Below are positions 42,836-52,063 of a DNA stretch of 64,000 nt, piece by piece. The notes beneath the pieces were generated by a model that was given only the letters and a program-made list of their open reading frames with translations, was not told where the DNA came from and did no database searches. The position numbers were made by a program, and so were the translations under genes. Each line of letters begins with the position of its first letter. Position 1 is the first letter of the stretch. This DNA is from DASRJW01 sp964567755 (GTDB lineage: Bacteria; Krumholzibacteriota; Krumholzibacteriia; G020349025): NCBI GenBank assembly GCA_964567755.1, contig CAZMNW010000008.1, forward strand, positions 111,127-175,126. The letters are read 5' to 3'.

Positions 42836-43279
42836 ATGCGCTCGGTGGGGCCGGAGAAACGTGGATTGCGTCTCGGCGACGACGTCATGGTTCCAGAAGC
42901 CGAGATCGAGGTGCGCGCGAGCCGCAGCAGCGGCCCCGGCGGCCAGAACGTCAACAAGGTCGAGACGCGCATCGAGCTGCGCTTCGATCTCGCCGGCTCC
43001 GCGGTGTTCGATGCGGCGACGAAGCAACGCCTGCGCGCGCGTCTCGGCAAGCGCGTGACCGAGGACGGCGTGGTGCGGGTGGTGTGCCAAGTACATCGCA
43101 GCCGCGCGCGCAACGAGGCGGAGGCGCGGCTGCGTTTGGTGGCGCTGCTGCAGCGCGCACTCACCCCGCCGCGCCCACGTCGCCAGACACGACCGACCTT
43201 GGCGTCGCGGCAGCGCCGGCTCGAGGCCAAGCGACAGCGTGCGGCGAGCAAACGTGCGCGCCGCGTCGACGAGGACTAA
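42836..43279 (+). CDS. arfB: ArfB/YaeJ peptidyl-tRNA hydrolase, ribosome rescue
   Basis: 147 residues. The catalytic GGQ lies in SSGPGGQNVNK, followed by the RF-1-like domain (TRIELRFDLAGS) and the basic C-terminal tail (RPTLASRQRRLEAKRQRAASKRARR) that enters the empty mRNA channel of stalled ribosomes. ArfB releases nascent chains from non-stop complexes. ATG 42836 has a purine-rich AAAAAGG site; ATG 42887, nearer the YaeJ start, is an alternative. Its last 4 bp overlap the convergent C25 peptidase gene. No tmRNA or SmpB gene is in this window. Confidence 0.92.
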   Translation: MRSVGPEKRGLRLGDDVMVPEAEIEVRASRSSGPGGQNVNKVETRIELRFDLAGSAVFDAATKQRLRARLGKRVTEDGVVRVVCQVHRSRARNEAEARLRLVALLQRALTPPRPRRQTRPTLASRQRRLEAKRQRAASKRARRVDED

Positions 43280-46200
43280 CGCAGGAGCATGGTCTTGCGC
43301 ACCTCTGTGGTGCCGGCCACGTGCAGGCGGAAGAAGTAGACGCCGGACTGGACCTCCCGCCCACCGTCGTCGCGGCCGTCCCACAGCGTCTTGTACGTTC
43401 CGGGGACCTGGGTGCCCTGGACGAGTCGCCGCACGTGTCGGCCACGCACATCGAACACTTGGATCCTGACGGCGACGGCGCCGGCACCGCCCGTTCCGGG
43501 GACACCGTAGGAGATCGACGTCACCGGGTTGAATGGATTGGGCACGTTGGCGCCGAGGAAAGCGCTGCGCGGCACGGCGGCGGTGGCATCCGGTTCCCCG
43601 GCTGTCCCCGTGGGCGTCTGCTCGGTGTGGCTGTAGTAGCCGGTGCGCTGGGCGTCGTGCTTGAAAGTAGGCCATTGGGCCGCAGCACGCACGAACGGGG
43701 CGGTGAAATCCCAGATCCACAGGTTCTGGTCCCAGCCGGCGAGCACGAGATTAATCGTGCCGTCGCCGTCCAAGTCGGCAGCGAAAGGCGTCGAACGCAC
43801 CTCGCCGCCGACCGTGAGCGGGAATCCGGGCAAGGTGTTGCCGTTCTTGTCCCAGCCATAGAGGAGGGAATTCTCGTTGCCAAAGACGATGTCGGGCACG
43901 CCATCGCCGGAGAAGTCGGCGACGATGGGGGAACTCTCCGACGTATGGGAGTCGACGAAACGCGGCCAGCCGGGCAGCAGCTGCCCGGTGTGGCTGTAGA
44001 CACGCACCGAGGATTGCGTCACCGGCAGCGCGTTGTGCGCGATGACGATCTCGAGATCGCCGTCGAAATCGAAGTCGGCGAGAGCTGGCGACGGCGACAC
44101 CGGATTGCTATCGACCGAGAGAACCACGGGCCAACCGGGCAGGCGCTTGCCGTGTGCGGTGTCGATGACGTAGAGCGAATCGTTCTCCGACACCATGACG
44201 ACATCGAGGTCGCCATCCGCGTCGACGTCGCCGATGGCGGTGCTCGACAGACACGTGTTGCCCAAGCTCATGGGGAAGCGCGGCACGTTGCTGCCATCGG
44301 CGTTCCAGATGTAGAGCGTGCCCGTGGGCGCCGCATAGACGATTTCCGGCGCTGGATCGCCGTCCACATTGGCGAAGGTGGGCGAGCAGCGACTCCAGGT
44401 GCCGAGCCCAGTCTTGAACGCGGCGTTCGCACCGACGGGCGTGCCATCGCGGTGCCAAGCGTAGAGATTGCCGTCCTTGGCCGGCGCAAACACTTCGGCG
44501 AAGCCATCGCCATCCAGATCGATGGCGCCCGGCGAGCCCCAGTATCCCGGCGGCGTGGCCATGGGGCTTGGGTTCTGCGGCCAGTTGCCGACGAGCGAGC
44601 CGTCGCCACGCAGAACAAGCGTCTTGGTGCCGTCGCCGGCGTCGCCCCAAGCGGCAACGAATGCCTCGAGCCCGGGTGACGGATCGAGCTCGGCGAGAAC
44701 CACCGCGGCGGTCACGGTTTGGATCTCGGTGGAGAAGACGCCCCACGTCTGCAGGTCGTCATCGGCGTCGCGCAGCTCGATTCCCTCCCAGTCCCAGGCG
44801 TAGACCCGGATGTTGCCGGCTATGATTTCCATGTTGCCATCACCGGTGATGTCGCCCACCGCGGGCGGGCAGGAGCTCACCGCGCCCATCTGGATCGGCC
44901 AACCGGCCAACTGCGGCGGGCTGGTGTTGACGTTGGCGATGGCCGATGCCGGGCTCTCGTTGCCGGAGCTATCGACGGCGGTCACGTAATAGAAGTACTG
45001 CACGCTCGGTGCGAGACCGCTGTCGCGGTAGTAGGCGACAGAGCGGGTGCGGTCGAGCGTCACCCGGTTCCAGGGTGGAAGTCCGTTGAGACTGCGGTAG
45101 ACGTGGTAGCCGGCCAGGTCTGGCTCGATGGATGGTGTCCACGTACAGACGACGACCATCGATCCCTGGCTCGGGTCGAGCCCGGGTGCGGCGGGTGCCG
45201 CCGGCTCGCGCAAGGTCAGGCTCCAGCTCTGCATGCGACCGAAGCCGTCCGTGAGTTGCAGGGTGAACAGGTTGGGGGCGAGGGTGTTCTCCCGCACGCG
45301 AAACCGCGTCGGGCCCGTGACTTCCTGCAGCGGTGCAGCGGTGCCGATGGCGATGGTGTTCAGCGTCAACACCACGTCCGGATCGGTGCTGGCGAGCGTG
45401 GCCACGAGACCGGAGGCGCTGCCCGTGCCGTAGTTCTTGAACGAGGGTTGGAGGTCGAACGTCTCGCCAGCCTGAATGATGCCATCGTTGTTGCCGCCCG
45501 GCATCGGATCGATGACGTCGAGCAACGCGAGCTCCATGCGCGGCGCATGCAAGACGCGGTTCATGCTGTCGTTCCAAGTCGACGAACCATTGGTGCAGAT
45601 CCATTGGCAGGCGAGGACGCCGCCGTCCGCCGCCGCGGCGCCGACGGCGAAGCGCACGGCGCCGACGATCAGTACTTCCGCGCTATTGGTGATCGTGCCG
45701 ATGCTGAACGTGCTGTCTTGCATCGTCACCCATGGGCTCGTGATGCGCAGCACGCCGCTCACGCCCGTCGCGGTCACAGGTCCGCTGTTGGCGCAAGTGA
45801 CGTGGAGCGCCACGGTTTCACCGGCATCGATGAAGCCATCGCCGTTGCCCGTGGTGCCGCTCGCGTCGTCGACGGACAGGCTCGACACGTGCACGTAGGG
45901 GCCGCCGGAGGCGAGCACCGGGATGGTCTCGACCAAGGTCGTCATGTTCTGGCCGCTCACGGTGAGCGTGGCGTTGCCCGCCGTCTCGCCGACGAAGTCG
46001 AGCGTGACATGGCCCGCCGCATCGGTCCGACCGTGCACGTACTCCTCGGACCCCTTTTGCAGGCACACCAGTGCGTCGGCGCGCGGCGCGCCGTTCGTGG
46101 TCACGGTCACATTCACCATCGCGAGCCCGAGGCCGAGGCTGGGCGGGAAGGTCGCGGCCGTGGTCTGCAGGCTGCAGCTGTGTACGACCATCTCGGGATC

Positions 46201-48039
46201 GGCGAGCAAATTGTAGAGGAAATGCGTGTAGTGATCCGACGTGTCGTAGTACGCATTGCTGGTGAAGGAATCGCGGCTTAAGACGAAGAGCTGGCCGATG
46301 TTCTTCGGCGTCGCCGCATCGAAGAGCGCCGCGAAGAAGTCGATGTTGTAATTGCGCGCCGGCAAGGGGAAAGCAGCGCGGCTCGACCCGAGCACCGCGA
46401 CGGCGCCGCCGGGGGCGTCGAGAAAAGACTCGGCCAGACAAGGGAAGTCGAAGGCGGTGGCCGTGCAGTTGAGGAAATAGAGGACGAAGCGCTGGTCGCC
46501 GTTGGTGAGCCCGAGGGCGTGGTGCGTGAGCAGCGATTGGTCGGCCACCGACATGTTGTAGCGGAAGCCATGTCCGATGTGGTTGACGAAGCCGTAGCCC
46601 GTGTTCAACTCCGCCAGCGTACTCGACAACGACAGCGGGCTCGCGCCGCTGTACGCCGTGTGATTTTGATACAGCCTGGTGCGCTGGGTGCACGCGTCGA
46701 CGAGCGGGATCAGATCGTAATCGCTGTATTCGGCGCCGTCCTCGATGATGCCCTGCCCGGACTGCCAGTCCACCGGGAACAGCACCTCGCTCAGGAACAA
46801 CATGGAGTTCTGATAGCCCACGAGGGAGGGGTCTTCGTATTCGATGATCTTGGCGACGAGCGCCTGGGTTTCGGCGACGCTGCTCACCGGCAACCTGCCG
46901 ACGAACACTTCGGCAAAGAGATCCGCATCGTCGACGGTGATGTTGAGGGGGATGGCGGCTTCGCCCCACCGGGCATCGCCGTCGGCGTTCCAGTTGCCGT
47001 CGAGGCAAGCGAAGTACATGTCGGTCGGGATGTGCTCTTCGGTCACCGGACCGAACTGCGAGAAGCCGTAGCGCGCCGGCACGACATCGGTGTCGCCACC
47101 GAGGAGGACGTAGCGCACCGACCACTTGGCATAGGCGTCCTGAATGAAGGTCCGGATCGTCTCCTGCAGGTCACTGCCCTGCCGGTAGTTGGCCGCAATC
47201 CATTCGAGCGTGCGTACGACGGTGGGGACGCCGCGCTGCGTTTTCCAATCGGCGAGGACCTGGAAGCTCGGCTGCAGTGCCTGGCTGGTGATGATGACGT
47301 AATCGACCGGGCTGCCTTCGAGGCTCGGCGCTTGGCTGGGACGAAAGCCGCGGCGATCGCTCTCGACCAGGACGCCGATACGCCGCGCGTAGGAGGCGAT
47401 GGCGTCGGGATTGGCCACCAACCGCGCGACCTGTTGCGCCGCGCGGGTTTCCAACGCCGCGTCGAAACGCCTTCGCTCGAGGGTGGTGGCCGGATCGGGC
47501 TCGAGCTCGATTTCCAACTCGAGTCGTTCGCGCACCTGCAGTCCGCCGCGGCCCAGGTCGTAACGCAGCGGGTAGACGCGGACGCTGGCCAGGCGATAGC
47601 CGTGCAACACACCCGAGCCGGCCGGTTCCGCCTCCACGGGTGGATACAGGCCCAAACCGAGGAGCTTCCATCGCGCTCGGGGCGGCATGACGACATCGCC
47701 TGCGTCCGTACTGTGCGCAGGCGAAGCGTCGAGCCGCAGCCCTGGATGCAGCACTCGCGCAGGCGCCCCCGTCGTGCGCACCGACTGGATGCGCTGTCCC
47801 TGGGGCACGAGCACGGTGACGATGATGTAGGGGATCTCCGGGTAACCGGTTTCCCACGTGCTCGGGTGCTTGGGCGCGGCGAGTCCAGCGCCGGTCGTGG
47901 TCGTTTCGACACGCAACGAAGAGATGTCGAAGCGCACGCTCTGGCGGAGCGTGAGCGCGCGCGCCTGCGGCGCGGCGAGTGCACTGATCAGACTCGCGGC
48001 GAGAATGGCGAAACGAACGTGTGCGCGATCACGCGGCAT
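43276..48039 (-). CDS. Giant secreted gingipain-type (C25) cysteine peptidase with propeller and sorting domain
   Basis: 1587 residues. A signal peptide (VRFAILAASLISALAAPQARA) is followed by a gingipain-propeptide-like region, then the C25 catalytic domain with DYVIITSQAL, YVLLGGDTDVVP, catalytic His in NHIGHG (about 488) and Cys in LYFLNCTATAF (about 524). Next come Ig-like/CARDB-type beta domains, a fibronectin III unit (YHVYRSLNGLPPWNRV), and an FG-GAP/VCBS-type beta-propeller rich in Asp/Gly loops (DLDGDGFAEVF, DVDADGDLDVV, DFSGDGVPDIV, DLDGDGTINLV). The C-terminus is FlgD/Ig-like (ANVPNPFNPVTSISYGV, SGVYFFRLHV, KTMLLR). In Bacteroidetes, C25 peptidases leave by T9SS. The GGAGG before ATG 48039 supports the start. 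Confidence 0.9.
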   Translation of the reverse strand: MPRDRAHVRFAILAASLISALAAPQARALTLRQSVRFDISSLRVETTTTGAGLAAPKHPSTWETGYPEIPYIIVTVLVPQGQRIQSVRTTGAPARVLHPGLRLDASPAHSTDAGDVVMPPRARWKLLGLGLYPPVEAEPAGSGVLHGYRLASVRVYPLRYDLGRGGLQVRERLELEIELEPDPATTLERRRFDAALETRAAQQVARLVANPDAIASYARRIGVLVESDRRGFRPSQAPSLEGSPVDYVIITSQALQPSFQVLADWKTQRGVPTVVRTLEWIAANYRQGSDLQETIRTFIQDAYAKWSVRYVLLGGDTDVVPARYGFSQFGPVTEEHIPTDMYFACLDGNWNADGDARWGEAAIPLNITVDDADLFAEVFVGRLPVSSVAETQALVAKIIEYEDPSLVGYQNSMLFLSEVLFPVDWQSGQGIIEDGAEYSDYDLIPLVDACTQRTRLYQNHTAYSGASPLSLSSTLAELNTGYGFVNHIGHGFRYNMSVADQSLLTHHALGLTNGDQRFVLYFLNCTATAFDFPCLAESFLDAPGGAVAVLGSSRAAFPLPARNYNIDFFAALFDAATPKNIGQLFVLSRDSFTSNAYYDTSDHYTHFLYNLLADPEMVVHSCSLQTTAATFPPSLGLGLAMVNVTVTTNGAPRADALVCLQKGSEEYVHGRTDAAGHVTLDFVGETAGNATLTVSGQNMTTLVETIPVLASGGPYVHVSSLSVDDASGTTGNGDGFIDAGETVALHVTCANSGPVTATGVSGVLRITSPWVTMQDSTFSIGTITNSAEVLIVGAVRFAVGAAAADGGVLACQWICTNGSSTWNDSMNRVLHAPRMELALLDVIDPMPGGNNDGIIQAGETFDLQPSFKNYGTGSASGLVATLASTDPDVVLTLNTIAIGTAAPLQEVTGPTRFRVRENTLAPNLFTLQLTDGFGRMQSWSLTLREPAAPAAPGLDPSQGSMVVVCTWTPSIEPDLAGYHVYRSLNGLPPWNRVTLDRTRSVAYYRDSGLAPSVQYFYYVTAVDSSGNESPASAIANVNTSPPQLAGWPIQMGAVSSCPPAVGDITGDGNMEIIAGNIRVYAWDWEGIELRDADDDLQTWGVFSTEIQTVTAAVVLAELDPSPGLEAFVAAWGDAGDGTKTLVLRGDGSLVGNWPQNPSPMATPPGYWGSPGAIDLDGDGFAEVFAPAKDGNLYAWHRDGTPVGANAAFKTGLGTWSRCSPTFANVDGDPAPEIVYAAPTGTLYIWNADGSNVPRFPMSLGNTCLSSTAIGDVDADGDLDVVMVSENDSLYVIDTAHGKRLPGWPVVLSVDSNPVSPSPALADFDFDGDLEIVIAHNALPVTQSSVRVYSHTGQLLPGWPRFVDSHTSESSPIVADFSGDGVPDIVFGNENSLLYGWDKNGNTLPGFPLTVGGEVRSTPFAADLDGDGTINLVLAGWDQNLWIWDFTAPFVRAAAQWPTFKHDAQRTGYYSHTEQTPTGTAGEPDATAAVPRSAFLGANVPNPFNPVTSISYGVPGTGGAGAVAVRIQVFDVRGRHVRRLVQGTQVPGTYKTLWDGRDDGGREVQSGVYFFRLHVAGTTEVRKTMLLR

Positions 48040-48200
48040 CGGCGCGGTCCTCCGGTGCTGCAAGCTGTGAGTACGATGCCCACGCCCCACCCCTTCGAGG
48101 TGCGGCGCCGGGACGGTGCAGGTCGCGTTAGCAGTGAGCCGGAAGTGTTCCTTCGGGGGTCGCGTGTCCGCGTACGTTCTTCGTTCCGAACGGCTTGCGT

Positions 48201-48229
48201 AGGATAGCACGCGGCGCTCTGGACATCAA
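48201..48229 (-). promoter_or_regulatory. Promoter of the C25 peptidase gene
   Basis: Minus strand TTGATG (48229-48224), a 17-bp spacer and TATCCT (48206-48201) preceded by TG (extended -10). The -35 lies over the end of the transketolase gene. The leader is about 155 nt. Confidence 0.55.
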
Positions 48230-50232
48230 CCAGAAGCTGACGCCGCTAGGAGCGTTCGGGCGCGCTGTGCCACCGCGTCCGGGGTGAAGCCGTACTCCTG
48301 GAACAAACGGGGTGCGGGTGCGGAAGCGCCGTAGCGCTCGATACCGAGGATCTCGCCCCGCGGGCCGATCCAGCGCTGCCAGGACATCGGATGTCCTGCT
48401 TCGATGGCAAGCCGAGGAATCCCCGGCGGAAGAACCGCGTCTCGGTATGCGGCCGGCTGTGCGGCGAACAACTCGAGGCTCGGCATGCTGACGACACGAA
48501 CGGCAATTTCGGGCAGCAGCCGTGCGGCATCGACCGCCAAGCTCACTTCGGAACCACTCGCCATCAGCACCAGTGCGGCGGGCTTGTCGTCCGCATCCTG
48601 CAAGACATACCCGCCACGTGCGACATCGGCGTGGGCGCTTGCCAAGTGCGGCAGTTTCTGGCGCGAGAGCGCCAAAGCGACCGGGCCGTCGCGATGTGCG
48701 ATCGCCCAGCGCCATGCCTCCACGGTTTCCTGGGCATCGGCCGGACGCAGAACGACGAGATTGGGAATGCAACGCAAGGCGGTCAGCGTTTCCACCGGTT
48801 GATGCGTCGGGCCATCCTCGCCGAGGCCGATCGAATCGTGGGTGAAGACGTAGATCACATGCAAGTGCATCAGCGCCGCCAGCCGGATCGCGGGACGCAT
48901 GTAATCGCTGAAGATCAGGAACGTGCCGCCGTAGGGAAGCACGCCGCCGAACAGTGCCATGCCGTTCAGGATCGCGCCCATGCCGTGCTCGCGCACGCCG
49001 AACCGCAGGTTGCGATGCGCGTACGCGTCGCGGCCGAAATCACCGCTGCTGCGCAGCAACGTGTTGTTGGAGGGCGCCAGATCCGCCGAGCCTCCGATCA
49101 GCTCGGGCAGATGCGGGGCGAGGGCGTTCAGCACCTGGCCGGAGACCTCGCGCGTGGCCATTGCGGCAGCGCCGGCGCCGAAGCGGGGCAGCGCGGCTTC
49201 CCATCCGGCCGGCAACTCGCCGCGTTGCCGGCGCTCGAGCTCGCGGGCTCGGTCCGGGTGCGCGGCGCTCCACGCATCGCGCCGTGCCCGCCACTCCGCC
49301 TGCAACATCGCACCGCGTTCCCGACAGCGTTGCCAATGGGCGCGCGCCTCTTCCGGGACGTGGAAGGGCTCGAGCCATGGCCAGCCCAGATTCGCCTTGG
49401 TGAGGCGCACTTCTTCCTCGCCGAGCGGCGCGCCATGGGCTTCGGACGTGTCCTGTTTGTTGGGGCTGCCGAAGGCGATGTGCGTGCGCACGATGACCAG
49501 CGATGGCCGCGTGGTTTCCGCGAGCGCCGCGCCAATGCAGGTGTCCAGCGCCGCGAGATCGTTGCCATCGGCGACGCGCTGCACGTGCCAGCCATAGGCT
49601 TCGAAGCGCCGCGCCACGTCGTCGCTACATGCAAGCGCCGTCGAGCCGTCGATGGTGATGCCGTTGTCGTCGAAGAAACCGATGAGTCGCCCGAGACCCA
49701 GGTGACCGGCCAGCGAGGCGGCCTCGTGCGAGATGCCTTCCATGAGATCCCCATCGCTGGCCACGAACCATACGCGCGGTTCGTGAGTCGAAGCCCCCGG
49801 ACCCTCGAATGTCGCGGCTAAATGCGTCGCCGCGAGCGCCATGCCGACCGCGTTGCCCAGGCCTTGTCCCAACGGGCCCGTCGTCGTTTCGACGCCAGGC
49901 GTGTGACCGCGTTCCGGGTGACCCGGGGTGCGACTGCCCCACTGGCGGAACTGTTGCAGGTCCTCGAGCGAGACGCCGTAGCCGGACAGATGCAACATCG
50001 CATAGAGCAGCATCGAGGCATGGCCGCACGAGAGCACGAAGCGGTCGCGTCCAGGCCAGTCGGGGTCGGCCGGGTCGTGGCGCACGTGGCGCGTCCACAA
50101 CGCGTAGGCGAGCGGCGCGAGCCCCATGGGAGTGCCGGGGTGTCCGGACTTGGCGCGCTCGACCGCGTCCATCGCCAGCACGCGCAGGCTGTCGATGCAC
50201 AGGCGGTCGATCGCGGTGGGTTCGGCCATCAT
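48226..50232 (-). CDS. tkt: Transketolase
   Basis: 668 residues (E. coli 663). ThDP-dependent transfer of two-carbon ketol units in the pentose phosphate pathway. Motifs: KSGHPGTPMGLAP, GPLGQGLGNAVGMA, the ThDP-binding GDLMEGISHEA with downstream DDNGITIDG, FGVREHGMG, THDSIGLGEDGPTHQPVE and RPADAQE. The ATG at 50232 overlaps the egtD stop (ATGA). The pairing with egtD is unusual; no other pentose-phosphate genes are adjacent. Confidence 0.97.
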   Translation of the reverse strand: MMAEPTAIDRLCIDSLRVLAMDAVERAKSGHPGTPMGLAPLAYALWTRHVRHDPADPDWPGRDRFVLSCGHASMLLYAMLHLSGYGVSLEDLQQFRQWGSRTPGHPERGHTPGVETTTGPLGQGLGNAVGMALAATHLAATFEGPGASTHEPRVWFVASDGDLMEGISHEAASLAGHLGLGRLIGFFDDNGITIDGSTALACSDDVARRFEAYGWHVQRVADGNDLAALDTCIGAALAETTRPSLVIVRTHIAFGSPNKQDTSEAHGAPLGEEEVRLTKANLGWPWLEPFHVPEEARAHWQRCRERGAMLQAEWRARRDAWSAAHPDRARELERRQRGELPAGWEAALPRFGAGAAAMATREVSGQVLNALAPHLPELIGGSADLAPSNNTLLRSSGDFGRDAYAHRNLRFGVREHGMGAILNGMALFGGVLPYGGTFLIFSDYMRPAIRLAALMHLHVIYVFTHDSIGLGEDGPTHQPVETLTALRCIPNLVVLRPADAQETVEAWRWAIAHRDGPVALALSRQKLPHLASAHADVARGGYVLQDADDKPAALVLMASGSEVSLAVDAARLLPEIAVRVVSMPSLELFAAQPAAYRDAVLPPGIPRLAIEAGHPMSWQRWIGPRGEILGIERYGASAPAPRLFQEYGFTPDAVAQRARTLLAASASG

Positions 50233-51230
50233 GCGGCGGAAGATAGCCCAGAAGCAGCGCGTCGTGCCAGGGCCAGACCGAACAGCCGCTCCCCATCGAT
50301 GTACCACTGTTCGAGCTCGAAGCCGCTCTGGCGAAGCAGCGCGGTCATCATTTCTGGGTCGTACTTGACGCTGATCTCGGTGCGAATGAATTCCCCGGCG
50401 CGGAAATCGATGGTCAAGCCCGCGTCGCCCAGGCGCACGCGCTGGTCGACCTTGGCGACCAGGCGCATTTCGATCCAGTGCCGGGCGGGGTCGTAGAAGG
50501 CTAGATGCGCGAAGCGCTCGGGCACGAAGTCGCCGCCGGTGATGCGATTGAGGACGCGCAAGATGTTGCGATTGAAGGCCGCAGTCGTGCCCTGGGCATC
50601 ATTGTAGGCCGCATGCAGCCGTTGCGGGTCCTTGATGAGGTCGACGCCGAGGAGGAACGCCTCGCCTGGCTCGAGCGCCGTGGCCAGATGCTGGAGGAAT
50701 CGCGCCGCGGCCACTGGGGTCAAATTGCCGATGGTGCCGCCGAGGAAGATGACGAGCCGGCGACCGTGGGCGGGGATTCGGGCATCGAGCTGCAGGAAGT
50801 CGCCGATCACACCGTGCACGCGGAGCCCGGGATAGCGCTGGACGAGTGTCTCCGCCGCGCGTCGCACCACATTTTCATTGACGTCGAAGGGAACATAGGT
50901 TTCGCAATCGCCCGTGCGCAACATGGCATCCAGGAGCATGCGCGTCTTGGTCGCGCTCCCCGAGCCGAGCTCCACCAGAACACTGCAGCGCGTGCGGCGA
51001 CAGATGTCGTCCGCCGCTGCCGCGAGAAGGACGCTCTCCGTTCGCGTCTGGTAGTACTCGGGCAGCGCCGTGATCGCCTCGAAGAGGCTCGAGCCGTCGT
51101 CATCGTAGAAGAACCGGGGCGCGATCTCGCGCGGCGTGCGCAGAAGGCCGTCCCGGATCCCTGCCAGCAGCAAAGCTGGATCTTCGCCGCGAGCGGCGAG
51201 TCCGTCGATGGCGATGGCGGGCGCGGTCAA
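50229..51230 (-). CDS. egtD: EgtD-like histidine N-alpha-methyltransferase
   Basis: 333 residues. A SAM-binding Rossmann core is visible in VLVELGSGSATKTRMLL and YVPFDVNENVV; the family-specific segments are APRFFYDDDGSSLFEAITALPEYYQTRTE, LVIFLGGTIGNLTP, LLGVDLIKDP, YNDAQGTTAAFN and RTEISVKY. EgtD trimethylates histidine to hercynine, the first step of ergothioneine synthesis. The start TTG at 51230 has AGGAGG at 51241-51236 with 5-bp spacing; GTG 51236 would place the site inside the start. The sulphoxide synthase EgtB is not in the window, so the end product is uncertain. It is the first gene of a leftward pair with tkt. Confidence 0.9.
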   Translation of the reverse strand: MTAPAIAIDGLAARGEDPALLLAGIRDGLLRTPREIAPRFFYDDDGSSLFEAITALPEYYQTRTESVLLAAAADDICRRTRCSVLVELGSGSATKTRMLLDAMLRTGDCETYVPFDVNENVVRRAAETLVQRYPGLRVHGVIGDFLQLDARIPAHGRRLVIFLGGTIGNLTPVAAARFLQHLATALEPGEAFLLGVDLIKDPQRLHAAYNDAQGTTAAFNRNILRVLNRITGGDFVPERFAHLAFYDPARHWIEMRLVAKVDQRVRLGDAGLTIDFRAGEFIRTEISVKYDPEMMTALLRQSGFELEQWYIDGERLFGLALARRAASGLSSAA

Positions 51231-51256
51231 GGCCACCTCCTGCCGGCTGCTCGCGC

Positions 51257-51262
51257 AGCATA
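51257..51262 (-). promoter_or_regulatory. Candidate extended -10 promoter for egtD-tkt
   Basis: Minus strand TGCTATGCT (extended -10, TATGCT at 51262-51257), about 27 bp before the TTG start. The -35 region is not convincing. Confidence 0.4.
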
Positions 51263-51334
51263 GCAGGGTGTGTGGAGAGCGGTCGGAGCGCGTTCCCAGC
51301 GCCTGAAAACCTTGTGAACAAAATCACGAAGCCC

Positions 51335-51363
51335 TTGCGGTCTGTGGACCTCTCCGCTATGTT
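51335..51363 (+). promoter_or_regulatory. Promoter of the act-cox respiratory operon
   Basis: TTGCGG (51335-51340), a 17-bp spacer and TATGTT (51358-51363), 40 bp before the actA ATG. A run of eight T follows at about 51373-51381. Confidence 0.6.
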
Positions 51364-51402
51364 GAGCCGCGGTTTTTTTTGAAGGCTTAGGTGTAGGGAA
51401 GA

Positions 51403-52053
51403 ATGCCCCAGATCTTCCATCACAGCACCAACACGCTCGCCCGCGTCACCATTTTCGGCGCGGCTTTTTTGGTCGCGGCAGGTCTGGGAGCGGCAACGCT
51501 TCTGGATCGTTCGGCCTACTGGACGCGGCAGACCGAGGTGCTGAAGCAGCCCGTGCCGTTCAGTCACGATCATCACGTCGGCGGCATCGGCATCGACTGT
51601 CGCTACTGCCACACTTCGGTCGAGAACGCGGCCTTCGCCGGCATTCCGCCAACGGCCACCTGCATGAACTGTCATTCACAGATCTGGGCGGACAGTCCGA
51701 CCTTGGAGCCGGTGCGAGAGAGCTTCCGAACCGGGGAGCCGCTGCGCTGGGCTCGCGTGACCGACGTGCCCGATTTTGTCTATTTCGATCACAGCATCCA
51801 CGTGGCCAAGGGGATCGGCTGCGTCGAGTGCCATGGGCGCATCGATCGGATGCCGCTCGTTCATGCGGCGAGCCCGCTGCAGATGCGCTGGTGTCTCGAC
51901 TGTCACCGTCATCCCGAAACACGACTGCGCCCGCGCTCCGAGGTCTTCAACATGAAATGGGTGCCGCCGGCGGATGCCGGCGCGATGCGGGCGCAGCTGG
52001 CCGAGGAGTACCGCGTGACCAGCATGACGGACTGTTCCACTTGTCATCGTTAG
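51403..52053 (+). CDS. actA: ActA, pentahaem cytochrome c subunit of Alternative Complex III
   Basis: 216 residues. One N-terminal membrane helix (TIFGAAFLVAAGLGAATLL) is followed by a periplasmic domain with five CxxCH motifs: CRYCH, CMNCH, CVECH, CLDCH and CSTCH. This is the haem count of ActA in ACIII, the quinol:cytochrome c (or oxidase) oxidoreductase that replaces the bc1 complex. Further His residues (HDHH, HSIH) could be axial ligands. It is the first gene of the act operon. Confidence 0.93.
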   Translation: MPQIFHHSTNTLARVTIFGAAFLVAAGLGAATLLDRSAYWTRQTEVLKQPVPFSHDHHVGGIGIDCRYCHTSVENAAFAGIPPTATCMNCHSQIWADSPTLEPVRESFRTGEPLRWARVTDVPDFVYFDHSIHVAKGIGCVECHGRIDRMPLVHAASPLQMRWCLDCHRHPETRLRPRSEVFNMKWVPPADAGAMRAQLAEEYRVTSMTDCSTCHR

Positions 52054-52063
52054 GGAAGTTCCC

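Noticed and set aside
41482..44679. 1065-codon open frame on the plus strand
   Set aside because: Antisense shadow of the YgeY-type hydrolase and C25 peptidase genes; it also covers the arfB gene in another frame.
46519..48207. 562-codon plus-strand frame
   Set aside because: Antisense to the N-terminal half of the C25 peptidase, no recognisable motifs.
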